Of a stretch of 64,000 bases of DNA, positions 46,316-57,054 are shown in pieces. The notes under the pieces were generated by a model. That model had not been told where the DNA came from, did no database searches, and saw only the letters and a program-made list of their open reading frames with translations. This DNA is from Morinoia aosen (taxonomy: Eukaryota; Arthropoda; Malacostraca; Amphipoda; Talitridae), in contig CM059576.1 in NCBI GenBank assembly GCA_030386875.1, positions 68,881,581 to 68,945,580 of the forward strand, in the 5' to 3' direction. Made by a program: the position numbers and the translations under genes. Within the stretch, counting starts at the first letter, position 1. Each line of letters starts with the position of its first letter.

Positions 46316-46611
46316 TGAAACCAGCCGTGAACGTGAGTGCACCTTCTTCTCGTGTGCTCCGAGGGACTCGGCATTCTGCTCTCGCTACCAGGGACTTTTT
46401 GGGTCCTTGACAGCCGGCTACAGTGAAGAAGTGTTCGCCTGAACATTGTTTTCGAAGATCTTCAGGTGAGACTCCCGCTAATGACGCTCCGCTTGTCCTT
46501 AATTATCTTAAATTTCAGCGTTACCGGCCCCAGATGGGCTCCCGGTAAATTTTTATGCCGTAGGGCCCGTTAATTCGGGGAGTTGAGTCCACTTGTTAAG
46601 GTGGCTGCGCA
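46316..46611 (+). repeat. 3' LTR of BEL, distal part
   Basis: Continues the LTR after LINE-A, matching 28107-28402 of the 5' LTR and ending GGCTGCGCA. It contains the GAAGATCTTCAGGTGAGACT block common to both LTRs. Confidence 0.88.
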
Positions 46612-46612
46612 C

Positions 46613-46798
46613 TATCTCCTGCCGATTTCAAAATTCTAGACTCAGCCTCAACCCCGCATGACCTCAGAATTTTAGAGTCCTTGCATATCTTTAAGCAAAA
46701 CCCTCATATGAACAATATGGAAAGTTCGTACCTTTTGCAAATAGTGAATAGGTAGATTCCTCGTCAAAACCAGCCTAATTTCATTTCATACTTATGTG
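46613..46798 (-). mobile_element. Palindrome P right arm, middle part
   Basis: Inverted match to about 26985-27170. It includes the second copy of the BEL target duplication (46613-46617) and ends at the hAT-like element's target duplication. Confidence 0.75.
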
Positions 46799-48986
46799 TA
46801 GAGGTGTGCCAAAATGCACGTGCATATATGCAAGCGCATATGAAATTATGCGAGCATTAAATATGCGGCTTGAGGTTACATATATGCGGTTGAGGAGTGT
46901 CGTATGCACAGTACTTGCATTTATATGCAAACAATATGCGATCAAGTCTTGCACATCCACTGCTGAATGACCGACTTCAGTTAGTTGGAACTTGTTTGAT
47001 GTAAATAATATTGACCTCTAAGGTAATGATTCAATACAATAGTGTTCAATATTTAGAATATCGAGCTTTTGCTATAATGAAGATAACATAAAAATATGAT
47101 TATATAAGATTTCAAAGTAGAACAAGGTTTAACCATTGTGGTTACATTTAATAATAATGTACTTTTTAATGTTGTCTAATAAGACACTTTTTTTGCTTAT
47201 CGGCATGCATAATTTTGTATTACGAAAACACTCTTTCTACACCGTACATCAGCGCGCAAATTTAATATTCTTCATGTCAGATGGAAAGAGGTAACCAACT
47301 ACTTCGATGGTCACCGAATTTGGTTGGCTGGTCTTCGTTCCTCAACAGGATAGCCATGCAAAATTGAGTTGTCATCCTTAATAATGGGAAGATCTTCTCG
47401 TGCTAGCAATCTAGAAAAAAGTTTTATTCCAATCAATTCAGCATGATAAATATCTTGTACATTGGTTTTTGAAATGCCGTATTACTATAGCACCAGGACG
47501 GTTACTCTCCTGTCGAGCCGGTATCCATTTCAGATATCTGGGTAGAGTGGGGTATTGTGTTTGAGTTTTTCTTTTACCCAACGGGGAAAATCGCTGCGAA
47601 GCGCCGGGGTTCGAACCCTTGACACCTTCACGGATGGGTCCGTTCTCAACCACTCGGCCACGGTGAGCACTAAAAGTCAGTTTCGTACATTCAATGAGAC
47701 ATGGGGTGAAACTACTAGCTTTAGGTGATTTTATCGAAGAAGAAAATGGCTCAATATCGGTTAAATTTATGCTGAACCAAAAGGATTACCTTCGTTATTC
47801 ATGTCTATGAAGTTGCAGCAGATATTTTGATAATGACAGTATATACTCTTATTAGATTGCACGACAAACTTACAGTTGTCCGGCAATAAGTAGAATACAG
47901 ATTTCCGTCCCGAAAGTCATATTCTGAGAATTCATTTTCTTAAGTATTATTCCTTACACTTTGGGGTACTTTGGAATGGTGTAACAAATAAAGATTGGTA
48001 ATCATTAGAATACTAAAAAAAATTAGTTCATTTCTTCAATCATCATATTATCCAATGCATCTGTAAATTTAAATACAAAATTTAATACAAAATTTTGCGA
48101 AAAAATTCTCATAATCTTCCCCTAGGTAATCTCTCTCATTCCGGACATCCCACAAATACCGAACATTTGCATTAGGTTTTGAATAACCAAATATTGCAGG
48201 AATATTCAAATCAGCATATAATCTCTAAATGTCAATTTCAGATTTGATTGTCCTTATGTAAGTCCAGAAAGCGAAATAACTGTAATGATGCAAATTTTGG
48301 GAATTTGTAGCATATTCAGAATTCGAGGGACTACCTTATTGAGTTCTTTCTCATTTTTTATGAGCAAGCAGAGCAGAACAAAGGTATCTATTATTAATTC
48401 AGTAAACGCATATGTTTCGGTAATTGATACAAGCTTCACAGTTGCATTTCCACTTTATCACTTTGTACGTATGGGTAGGCTTATGTGTAGAACAAAACAA
48501 GAAAACTATAACTAGGTGTACAAAAACTATTACACCATGCAATTCATGAAAACTTCAAACTCCAATAAATTCAGTTCGGACACCTCTATGTATTTTATTT
48601 ATGAACCAAATTCAACTGAAGAACAGGTCAAGTAGGAAACCTGGGCATCAGGTACTGAACATAGCGCACCGGGTAAAACTTGAGATGTTGCTTTAACAAC
48701 TGATAGTATGTATGTGAGAGATCCCATCAATGTACAAAATTTCTGGTTTTAATAATCAATTTGCAGTTTTACATTAAAAAAATCAAATTATAACATTCGT
48801 ATTACAGCATATATGCAATGATATCGTGCATATGCAATATGCATTTTGCATATTACATCCGTTATATTGCATATGCAAAATTATATGTGATTTTGCTTAT
48901 GCTCAAGATAATTCTTTGCATTGCATAAAACACTCTGCATAACTCTTGGCGTGCATATATGCAAGTAATGCAATGGCACAGCTCTA
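46799..48986. mobile_element. 2.2-kb non-autonomous hAT-like element
   Basis: Termini TAGAGGTGTGCC and GGCACAGCTCTA are inverted repeats. The flanks are CTTATGTG (46791-46798) and CTTATGT (48987-48993), close to an 8-bp duplication. The empty site is visible in the left palindrome arm at about 26978. Both subterminal regions (about 46815-46945 and 48805-48960) are packed with GCATAT motifs, the kind of clustered subterminal site bound by hAT transposases. No transposase fragment could be recognised. A SINE lies inside. Confidence 0.78.
47420..47670 (-). mobile_element. tRNA-derived SINE (copy 2) in the hAT-like element
   Basis: The minus strand starts GTGCTCACCGTGGCCGAGTG (A box TGGCCGAGTGG at 47650-47660) with B box GGTTCGAACCC (47608-47618) at normal tRNA spacing plus a variable arm, suggesting a Leu/Ser-type tRNA ancestor. 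The body matches copy 1. Confidence 0.8.
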
Positions 48987-48993
48987 CTTATGT

Positions 48994-49871
48994 CACATGT
49001 ATTCTTTTTGTGCTTCCGTATTTTATTCTTTGTTTTTGTCCGTCTCATACTTTGTATTTTTACTTACATGATATATTTGTAGTACCATCAATCTATTTAA
49101 CTTTGATCTTATATTTCAGACGTAATTCTTTTGTTTTCCGTTTGAACTGATGATGGAACTGGACTCCGAAATGTTTTCATAGTGAAGATGATAAATTTTA
49201 TCGGAATTTCCTTCGTTTTCAAGTTTCTGATAAGGTTACGATTGAAGCAAACTACTGACGTGTTCATATTTATTAAGGTAATATAATTACAATCTGCTGG
49301 CTAACTGTACGGAGATAATGCTAGTTTGTGCAGGATGTAGGCTATAACGACAAGAGGTTCACAATTTCACCAGCAGAATATGGCCAGATAAACAATTTTT
49401 TTTGTGAAATTTTCAGAACACTTTTGGGTTTTCGAGATATTAGCAGTTAATTAATTGTTTTAAAGTATGAAATTTTACGATACAATTACTCTAAAAATTT
49501 AGTTTGAATTTACGTTATAAGCACTTCTAATGTACGAGGGTGTACTACGATGAAATTTCCTATGAGTGATGTTCGATTAAAAGGTTTCAGCAAAAACGTT
49601 TTGAATGGAAATGTAAGAAAGATCTCGTGGCCAAAATTTCAGACGCTGATGGTGAGATTTCTGAAATGCCAGACTTGTTTCCTAATATCAAACTGTCGTT
49701 AACACTTTTTATGTAGAACATACACTATAAGAGAAACAAGAGAACACAATACGGTAGTTATTGGCGGTATCTGGCATGCATCGCAGGTGAATTCAAGACC
49801 TGGCGATATCTAGCATGCAGCACAGGTGATCATGATAGAAGGGGGCAGAGGCAAGCTTTTGAGACGAGCGC
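48994..49871 (-). mobile_element. Palindrome P right arm, outer part
   Basis: Inverted match to 25797-26975 less the LINE-A fragment. It ends with CGAGCGCGGCC at the target duplication of the large hAT-like element. Confidence 0.75.
49147..49171 (+). ncRNA. Hammerhead-ribozyme-like core in palindrome P
   Basis: CTGATGA is followed by TGGAACTGGACTCC, which can form a short stem (GGA/TCC), and then GAAA. This is the conserved CUGANGA-stem II-GAAA core of hammerhead ribozymes, which occur in Penelope-like element terminal repeats. Stem I, stem III and the cleavage triplet are not evident, and one extra U sits between GA and the stem. The mirror copy at 26801-26823 has AAAA instead of GAAA. Confidence 0.35.
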
Positions 49872-49879
49872 GGCCGGGA

Positions 49880-51214
49880 TAGAGATGTGACTAAAAAAAA
49901 CCATGCCTTTTTTAAAAAAAAAAACACGTTCTTTTCACAAAAAAAAAACCATGGCCAAAAAAAACGTGGATATTTTTTTTTTAATATTTTCTCTGAAAAT
50001 AACTCAGCAAGAAAAAGAACCACATTACATTATTTGTTTTTATTTCAAATTACAAAATAAAACAGCATACTTCTTAATTGATGGTTTTCTATGGTTTTAT
50101 GAAATTTTTCATTTTCTGCGGTTTCATGCTTTGATATTTCATTTATTTTACAATACATGTGAATGACCTTAAACTCCCAAAATGGTGTGTTATAATAACA
50201 TATCTTTACTTATGTCATTGATAGAGATGTGACTAAAAAACAATGCTGTTTTTTAAAAAAACATGTTTTTTTCTACAAAAATAATGACTAAAAAACATGG
50301 ATATTAATATATTTGTGACCTTAAAAATCCAATGCTGCTTTTTTAAAACATCGTTTTTTACCAAAAAATCTTGACTAAAACAACATTGCTATTATATTTT
50401 ATTGGACCAAGAAAAAATGTTTTTTTTTTAAAAACAAAAAAAATCATGACTAAAAAAACACGGATGTAAATATCAGGCAAGTGGCTTTTCTTAAATTGAA
50501 TTGTCTTTAGAAACTTATTAACAAAGAATGCTGAATAATATTATTGAAATCATGTTTATTAGAACTGTACTAGGTCTTAGAATAAAATATCTACAAAGAA
50601 TCTATTCACTCCATGAAACCTTTCGGAGACCAGCTCCATCCTCAGTCATTCTGTAAAATTTGGTGAAATGAACAATAAATTTTCACTGTTCCTTTGGAAA
50701 ACATTTGACTGAATGACTTACTGAGGATGGAGCTAGTCTCCGAAAGGTTTTATAGAGTGAATAGATTCTTTGTGGATATTTTATTCTAAGACTTGGTACG
50801 GTTCTAATGGATATTAATATATCTTATGTGACCAAAAAATCCATGCTGTTTTTTGAATGTTTTTGTTACAAAAAAATCATGACTAAAAACACGAATATTA
50901 ATATACTTTATTTTACCATAAACAACCATGCTGTTTTTTTGAAAACATCTATTTTACAGAAAAATCATGATTAAAAAATGTTTATATCAATATATTTTAT
51001 GTGCCAAAAAAAACATGCTGTTTGTTATAAATCATGTTTACTTTACCAAAAAAATCATGACTAAAAACATGGATATTAATGACTTATGGTGAAAAAAACA
51101 TGGTTTTTAAAATGTCATGTTTTTTAACCAGATAAAATTCAATAACATGTTTTTTGTAAAAAACCTTTTTTCAAAAAACATTGTTTTTTGGTCACATAAA
51201 ATAAATTAATATCC
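49880..51214. repeat. A/T-homopolymer degenerate tandem repeat
   Basis: Repeating blocks of GTGACCAAAAAA, CATGCTGTTTTTT, AAACATGTTTTTT, ATCATGACTAAAAA and ATGGATATTAATATA with a period of roughly 95-110 bp. It continues at 53320-53675 and 56826-57055. It is interrupted by the inverted pair at 50540-50815. Short Lys/Phe-rich frames in it are not genes. Confidence 0.7.
50540..50815. mobile_element. Short inverted-repeat element with hammerhead-like cores
   Basis: Arms 50545-50645 (minus) and 50705-50812 (plus) mirror each other. Each contains CTGAGGATGGAGCT, a short loop, then CTCCGAAAGG: a CUGANGA core, a GGAG/CTCC stem and GAAA (plus copy at 50721-50745). The layout matches the PLE-like arms elsewhere in the window. 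Confidence 0.5.
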
Positions 51215-51806
51215 ATGTTTTTTTACAGATTAGATTAGTCATTAGTTTTAGCCTCCCTACCCAGCAACAAATGCAATCCAAAGAGAGGAAGGATTAGATT
51301 AGATTAGTCGTTAGTTTTAGCCTCCCTACCCAGCAACAATTGCAATCCAAAGAGGGAAAGGAGGAAGGCACCATTTAGTATGGAGTTAAGGAAACGCGGA
51401 ATCTACGCAGAAAGGCATAGAAACAGTTAGTTGTGGAAGAAGATTATGAAACAAGACCAAAGTTGAAGAAGACAGTAGTAGGTGCTGAAAAACAGGACAG
51501 CAGTGAACCGAAAAAAGGTGGTCCTTAACATAAAAAAAACATTTTATTTCAACAAAAAGAAGGCCTACCTAACTCTCAGCTCAGGCCCTCACATTGTCCC
51601 CCTGGGAGTGCTAGTTAAGAGAGGAAGATTATGAAACAAGATCAAAGTTGAAGAAGACAGTACTAGGGGCTGAAAAACAGGACAGCAGTGAACCGAAAAA
51701 AAGGTGGTCCTTAATAACATAACAAAAGCATTTCAACAAAAAGAAGGCCTACCTAACTCTCAGCTTGGGCCCTTACATTGTCCCCTTGGGAGCGCTAGTT
51801 CACATA
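51215..51806 (+). repeat. Dispersed repeat R, two partial copies
   Basis: Recognised by TTAGTTTTAGCCTCCC at the start, GCTGAAAAACAGGACAGCAG in the middle and CCCCTGGGAGYGCTAGTT at the end. The last ~190 bp is duplicated in tandem here. Other copies are at 58800-59115 and 62090-62440. Transposon copy 2 interrupts this copy, and the last ~20 bp (ATCCTCCTGAGGGG) resume at 53311. Confidence 0.65.
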
Positions 51807-51808
51807 TA

Positions 51809-53298
51809 CAGGGTGTTTCAAAAATTTACGGCATAATTTCAGGTATGTATTTCCCACATGTAGACAATCAAAATAGTTCATTACAACATATGTCCGGAAA
51901 TGCTTCATTTCCGAGTTATGGCCTTCACAACATTGAAATTCACCGGAACGTTTTTCTTTCCGCAGGTCGTTGCCATTACAGAAGATGTTCAAAATGACCA
52001 CCTCCTGCTTGAATACAGACCTCACATCGATGTCTCATTGACCTGCGAACACGATCCCACACTCCAGGAATGTTGCGTATGTCCTCAGAGCGTGCCACAA
52101 TTCGATTCCGAAGGGATTCCAAATCAGGCACCGGAGACGAATAAACCAATGATTTTAAATGGCCCCACAAGTAGAAATCGAGAGGGTTCAGATCAGGTGA
52201 GCGTGGAGGCCAAGCAATTGGGCCACCTCTACCTATCCATCGATCAGGAAATCTTCGATCCAAGTACCGGCGAGCCGTACGACTGAAGTGTGCAGGAGCG
52301 CCGTCATGCAAGAAGTGAGCGTGCTGACGATCGATCAGTGGAGTGTCGTCATAAACATCAGGTATGATGTTTTCCAGGAAGTTTGTGTACGCCTGCCCCG
52401 TAAGTCTGTTTACAAGTACATGGGGTCCAACTAACCGATCACCAATGATACCGGCCCACATGTTGAGGGAGAACCGCACCTGGTGATGAGATACAACAGT
52501 TGCATTTGGGTTTTCATACGCCCATACATGCTGATTGTGGAGATTTGTTATGCCATCTCGTGTGAACTGTGCTTCATCTGTAAATAATACTAAGGCAGGA
52601 AAGTTCGGATTTGCAGCACATTGCTGCAAGAACCACTGACAGTACCTAACTCGTGCAGGGTAATCTGCTGGTGACAGCGCCTGTACACGTTGCAAATGGT
52701 AAGGATACAATTGATACTCTTTCAGCAGTCTCCAGACAGTCGTATGGGGAACATTCACTTGCAACGCTAACCTTCGTGTGCTGATAGAAGGAGTTCTGTT
52801 CACAATCTCCAGAATCTCCTCCTGTTCTTCTGGAGTTGTAGATCTTGGTCGTCCCCTTCCCAATCCAGGAGAGTCAAATTTTCCATACTCGCACAGACGC
52901 TGATGGAGACTTACAAATGTCTTCCGATCTGGACATTGTCGCTGTGGGTACCTCTCCTGGTACAAACGACGAGCCAGAGCAGGATTGCCGTCTGCCTTAC
53001 CGTAGATCAAGTGCATCTCTGCCAGCTCCTGATTTGTGTACATGACACACAGTCGAACGCCAAACACAACACTGAATTTAACCTTCGCCTAGGAATGATC
53101 TGTCAGAGTGCCCTCTTAATGTGTCCTTTGACGGCAACGACCTGCGGAAAGAAAAACGTTCCGGTGAATTTCAATGTTGTGAAGGCCATAACTCGGAAAT
53201 GAAGCATTTCCGGACATTTGTTGTAATGAACTATTTTGATTGTCTACATGTGGGAAATACATACCTGAAATTATGCCGTGTATTTTTGAAACACCCTG
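51809..53298 (-). mobile_element. DDE transposon copy 2 (IS630/Tc1-mariner superfamily)
   Basis: 1490 bp, the same length as copy 1, with TA duplications (51807-51808 and 53299-53300) and terminal inverted repeats of about 166 bp. It inserted into repeat R. The intact transposase and near identity with copy 1 make it the best candidate for an active autonomous element in the window. Confidence 0.93.
51976..53043 (-). CDS. Transposase, DUF4817-type HTH plus DDE domain (intact triad)
   Basis: 355-residue transposase from the ATG at 53041-53043 to TAA 51976-51978, uninterrupted. It acts in the nucleus to excise and insert its own element at TA. The N-terminal HTH is YTNQELAEMHLIYGK; a second HTH with STRRLALQVNVPHTTVWRLL lies at about 85-120; the catalytic residues are D156 (LFTDEAQF), D247 (HDGAPAHFS) and D284 (SPDLNPLDFYLWG), giving 90 and 36 residues between them. 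By eye it differs from copy 1 at only three residues, one of them the catalytic Asp-to-Asn change at 247 in copy 1. The C-terminus CIQAGGGHFEHLL resembles that of other insect members. Confidence 0.95.
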   Translation of the reverse strand: MYTNQELAEMHLIYGKADGNPALARRLYQERYPQRQCPDRKTFVSLHQRLCEYGKFDSPGLGRGRPRSTTPEEQEEILEIVNRTPSISTRRLALQVNVPHTTVWRLLKEYQLYPYHLQRVQALSPADYPARVRYCQWFLQQCAANPNFPALVLFTDEAQFTRDGITNLHNQHVWAYENPNATVVSHHQVRFSLNMWAGIIGDRLVGPHVLVNRLTGQAYTNFLENIIPDVYDDTPLIDRQHAHFLHDGAPAHFSRTARRYLDRRFPDRWIGRGGPIAWPPRSPDLNPLDFYLWGHLKSLVYSSPVPDLESLRNRIVARSEDIRNIPGVWDRVRRSMRHRCEVCIQAGGGHFEHLL

Positions 53299-54389
53299 TA
53301 TACAATAATTTTATCCTCCTGAGGGGATTTTTTTTTACAAATAAGTCGTGACCAAAAAATGAATAATAATAATTTTTTAATAAAAAAAACATGTTTAAAA
53401 AAAACAATGATTTTTTTGGTAACATAAAATATGTTAATATCCATGATTTTAAGACACGATTTTTTATGAAAAATACATCAAATAAAACAGCATGGTTTTC
53501 GGTCGCATAAAATATATTCATATCCAGGTTTTCTTATACATCATTGTTCGTAAAAAAACATTTTTTAAAAAACAGCATGGGGTTTTTTAGGTCTCATAAA
53601 TATAGTCATGTTTTTTTAGTACAAACACATATTTTTGGTCTCAGATATATATTCATGTTTTTTCAGTCATGATTTTTTAGTAAAAAAAAAGAAAAAAAGA
53701 AAAAAACAGTATATTTCCAATATAGATGGTACAAAAGTACCATCATTGGTTTTTAAAATCTCTTAAAATTAATACACTTAGATGATACACACACACGAGT
53801 ATTGTAAAACTCGTGTCACTAGTCGAAAATAAATGATTGAGGGCAATGTATACTCCTAATCTTGCTTAATCTACATTTGATAATACATGTAATGATAATT
53901 ATAAGAGACAACACAATTTCATGGACGATGCATTTTCATTGTGAGGTGAAAACACTTTTGACAGTTTACATGTACATGACATAAAACTTCGCAATTCCTG
54001 ATGCCAGGAAATAATACATGAATAGCTTGTTTCGGCCAATGTTCAAAAGTGTCATTTTGAGGAAGCATGAAAAATATATATATATATATATATAAATACA
54101 TTTCTCAAGAAGTTAGGAATATTTATCTTAACGATCAGACTAATTGTAAAATTTAGGGCAAGAACCACACCACAAAGCATATTATTTTTTCAAAAATTGA
54201 AAAAAAACATATTTGTGGTCATCTATAAAAACGTTTCGGGCCGAAACCCATCTTCAGCTAAGAAATCTGGAATGATACAAAAGGTCGTACGTAAAATAGA
54301 AAAACATGAGCCAGATTTTTGAACAAAAAACATTTATAAAGCAAAAAAATTTTTGCTTTGCATTTTTTTTTTGCACAATTTTTTCACGA

Positions 54390-54578
54390 TCCCACTCTTC
54401 GATCCGTTCACACACTGATTTTCAATGTAACGTAAAAATCTCAGACTCTGACTTTTCTATCATTGGCTCCTCTAGTTCTTCCATAAAACTTAGAATATTA
54501 GAATCTCTGCATATTCATAAATCCAAACCTGAGCTCAACGACATGCAAAGTGCGCATCCTCTACTTTTAGTTGGTTAG
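54390..54578 (+). pseudogene. GIY-YIG endonuclease C-terminal fragment (Penelope-like)
   Basis: The last ~62 codons of a Penelope-like polyprotein: HSSIRSHTDF, then FSIIGSSSSS, then KLRILESLHIHKSKPELN and stop TAG. The LRILESLxIHxxKPxLN block is the conserved end of the PLE GIY-YIG domain that nicks target DNA. The catalytic GIY and YIG motifs lie upstream and are gone. Confidence 0.68.
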
Positions 54579-54814
54579 TCAGTTACTCTCACCGAATTCC
54601 AGTGATCACTTGCCCTTCCGTCCCTTTGTGATCTTAGGATAGTTAGCTTCGATTTTATTTTTTAAGCGTTTTGTCTTTTGTTCCTTTGTGATGCGTAGCT
54701 GGTGCAGTTTTCGTGTCTGTTTTAAAAAATTTTTTTGCTTTATAAATGTTTTTTGTTCAAATATCTGGCACATGTTTATCTATTTTACGTACGACCTTTT
54801 GTATCATTCCAGAT

Positions 54815-54855
54815 TTCTTAGCTGAAGACGGGTTTCGGCCCGAAACGTTCTTATA
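54815..54855 (+). ncRNA. Hammerhead-like core in PLE terminal repeat
   Basis: CTGAAGACGGGTTTCGGCCC directly followed by GAAAC: CUGANGA, a CGGG/CCC-type stem II and GAAA. The mirrored copy is on the minus strand at 54225-54265 with TGGG. PLE terminal repeats are known to carry minimal hammerheads. The cleavage site and stem I could not be identified. Confidence 0.4.
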
Positions 54856-56291
54856 GATGACCACAAATATGTTTTTTTAATTTTTGGAAAAATAATATGC
54901 TTTGTGGTGTGGTTCTTGCCCTAAATTTTATAATTAGTCTGATCGTTAAGATAAATATTCCTAACTTCTTGAGAAATAATTATATAAATATACATCCGTA
55001 TACATATAAACACATATATACATATTCATACATATATATATATACATGTACATATACACACATACATATACATGTATACACGTACACATAAGCATGAGGA
55101 CCAAGAAGATAGTAAGTTTTGTATTTCTAATCCAACAATTTTAACATAGCAGTCATTAGTTGATAAGCCTTTTATTTAAACAAAAAGTGGATGATCGCAC
55201 AACAAATGTATAGTTTTTACATGAATGCTTTACAATAATAAAGAGATGACGAGTTAGGTAATGTTACAAGTTGAGAGTGAACAGAAAAAAGACCATTATC
55301 TCTAGTAAAATGCTAGTTGTCAGTCTAGTACACACATGTGTGCACATATACACGCAAATATATACATATACACATGCACGCACATAATTACACCAAACTC
55401 GTAGGGATACACAAATGCATTTCTATGCATCGAGGCAATACATACGCATTTTATTTAGTGTCATACGCACAGCGTGCACACGGATCTAGATATCTACAAG
55501 TAAGCATGTGCGCGAATATCAGCGTAAACCAGTCAGTTTAAACCAGAAATTCCAATCGAGGGAAACGGAGAAAATATCTTTCATTATCGCATGAATTTTA
55601 TAAAATTTCGTACTACAAATAGTGGCACAAAACAGTCTACCTAAGTCTGAAACATGAAAACGATTGTGGGACGTGAATAAGAAAGAAAACATTAATGTCC
55701 TATAAAGGTTTCATATTAGAAAAAAAAATCACATTATCTTTGAAATATGGCGCAAATTGTCGGCAATTGATAAACAGACATAGGTATCACATTATTATAA
55801 GCATATAACTATAAGCGTAATACTGCAGTATAAATGGGTGATCACACAACGAATTTATTGCTTTTTTTACATGGTTGCTATACAATTTCATATTAGAATA
55901 AAATGTCATATTAGAATGTCTGCAATTGATAAACACACACACACACACGTAGGTACCATGACGGTCTAGTTTGATGCTTGCACAGAAATGGAGAGGAATG
56001 ACATAAAATGCAACCTTCGACTGGTTTATCTACTCTAGTGCACACAGGTGTACGTGCACAAATGCACACCCATATGCCCACATACACCTATATACGTACA
56101 CACATATTCAAATAAGCATGTTTGCAAACGGCAGCGTATAGGCGATCAATTCACACTACCTACGCATACTCTAAAACTGTTTTGTGATATCTTGTATTAT
56201 AAAACAATAAGCGAGGGAGGTTATTGAGCAATGGAGATACCAGGCAAATGAGATTCGACAGTACTTATTTTGTGTGTTCTGTAACTAAGAA

Positions 56292-56501
56292 TTATTCTTG
56301 AGACACTAGATGACGAGTTATTTTGGCTTTAAATTCTCTCGGTCTTTGAGGGACTTTAATACTCAGGGGAAGTTTGTTCCACAGTAAAGCGCCTGATATG
56401 GACAGAGCCTTCTGCCCTAAGTGAGATGAACGATAGTTGACCAAGACATTATTGTTTCTATTCGGTTTTTGATTGGTTACAGTGGGTGGATGGAAACACA
56501 C
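56292..56501 (-). pseudogene. LINE-B reverse transcriptase C-terminal fragment
   Basis: About 69 codons including VLVNYRSSHLGQKALSIS, then GALLWNKLP and stop. It aligns by eye with the same block at the end of LINE-A ORF2 (YRSSNVGQKALS, FLWNKLP), so LINE-A and LINE-B are related families. No upstream RT remains: a second LINE-B tail begins at 56516. Confidence 0.75.
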
Positions 56502-56515
56502 TATCTCAGCATTGC

Positions 56516-56825
56516 TCTGAAAGAAAGAAAGAAAAAAGAAAAACAGTATATTTCCAATATAGATGGTACAAAAGTACCATCATTGGTTTTTAAAATCTCT
56601 TAAAATTAATACACTTAGATGATACACACACACGAGTATTGTAAAACTCGTGTCACTAGTCGAAAATAAATGATTGAGGGCAATGTATACTCCTAATCTT
56701 GCTTAATCTACATTTGATAATACATGTAATGATAATTATAAGAGACAACACAATTTCATGGACGATGCATTTTCATTGTGAGGTGAAAACACTTTTGACA
56801 GTTTACATGTACATGACATAAAACA
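56516..56825 (-). mobile_element. LINE-B 3' fragment, second copy
   Basis: Nearly identical to 53693-54000: tail complement GAAAGAAAGAAAGAAAAAAG, then TATTTCCAATATAGATGG. It is 5'-truncated at about 56825. Confidence 0.75.
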
Positions 56826-57054
56826 AACATGTTTTTTTTTAAAGGCTGCATGGGGCTCTTCAGGTCACATAAAATATATTGTTTTTTAGTCATAATTCTT
56901 TGTAAAAAATCAGCATGGTTTTATTTGGTACCAGAAAATCTATTAATATTCATTTTTATTAGTCAGAATTTTTTGTAAAAAAACAGCATATTTTTTTGGT
57001 CACCTAAAATATATTAATATCTATGGTTTTTAGTCATTTTTTTGTTATGAAAAC

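Larger units (their letters stand above)
27811..46611 (+). mobile_element. BEL/Pao LTR retrotransposon with nested insertions
   Basis: A plus-strand element bounded by LTRs that begin TGTCGAG and end GGCTGCGCA. The flanking TATCT at 27806-27810 and 46613-46617 is a 5-bp target duplication, with one extra C before the right one. Joining the flanks restores the palindrome arm exactly. Removing the SINE (36585-36865) and LINE-A (37128-46315) leaves about 9.3 kb. The gene order gag, protease, RT, RNase H, integrase, DUF5641 is that of BEL/Pao. Frameshifts and stops make it non-autonomous now. No primer-binding site complementary to a tRNA is obvious after the 5' LTR. Confidence 0.9.
54103..54985 (+). 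mobile_element. Penelope-like element remnant with inverted terminal repeats
   Basis: Two ~250-bp inverted arms (54103-54350 and 54735-54985) begin at the outside with TTTCTCAAGAAGTTAGGAAT and contain GGGTTTCGGCCCGAAACG. Between them lies the end of a GIY-YIG endonuclease frame. Inverted partial LTR-like repeats around an RT-GIY-YIG body are typical of Penelope-like elements. The RT domain is missing. Confidence 0.68.
53676..56514 (-). mobile_element. LINE-B copy, minus strand, split by a PLE
   Basis: In LINE sense: a C-terminal RT fragment (56501-56292), then 3' UTR with TATACA-type simple repeats (56290-54985), resuming at about 54100 and ending at an A-rich tail complement at 53676-53710. 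A Penelope-like element occupies 54103-54985. It shares its UTR with 11285-13555. Confidence 0.65.

Noticed and set aside
47600-47670. Genuine tRNA gene
   Set aside because: A and B boxes are present but the sequence continues into a SINE body shared with two other loci, so it is a tRNA-derived SINE head.
46799-48986. hAT transposase coding region
   Set aside because: Frames of 60-76 aa inside show no BED finger or hAT dimerisation block; the element is treated as non-autonomous.
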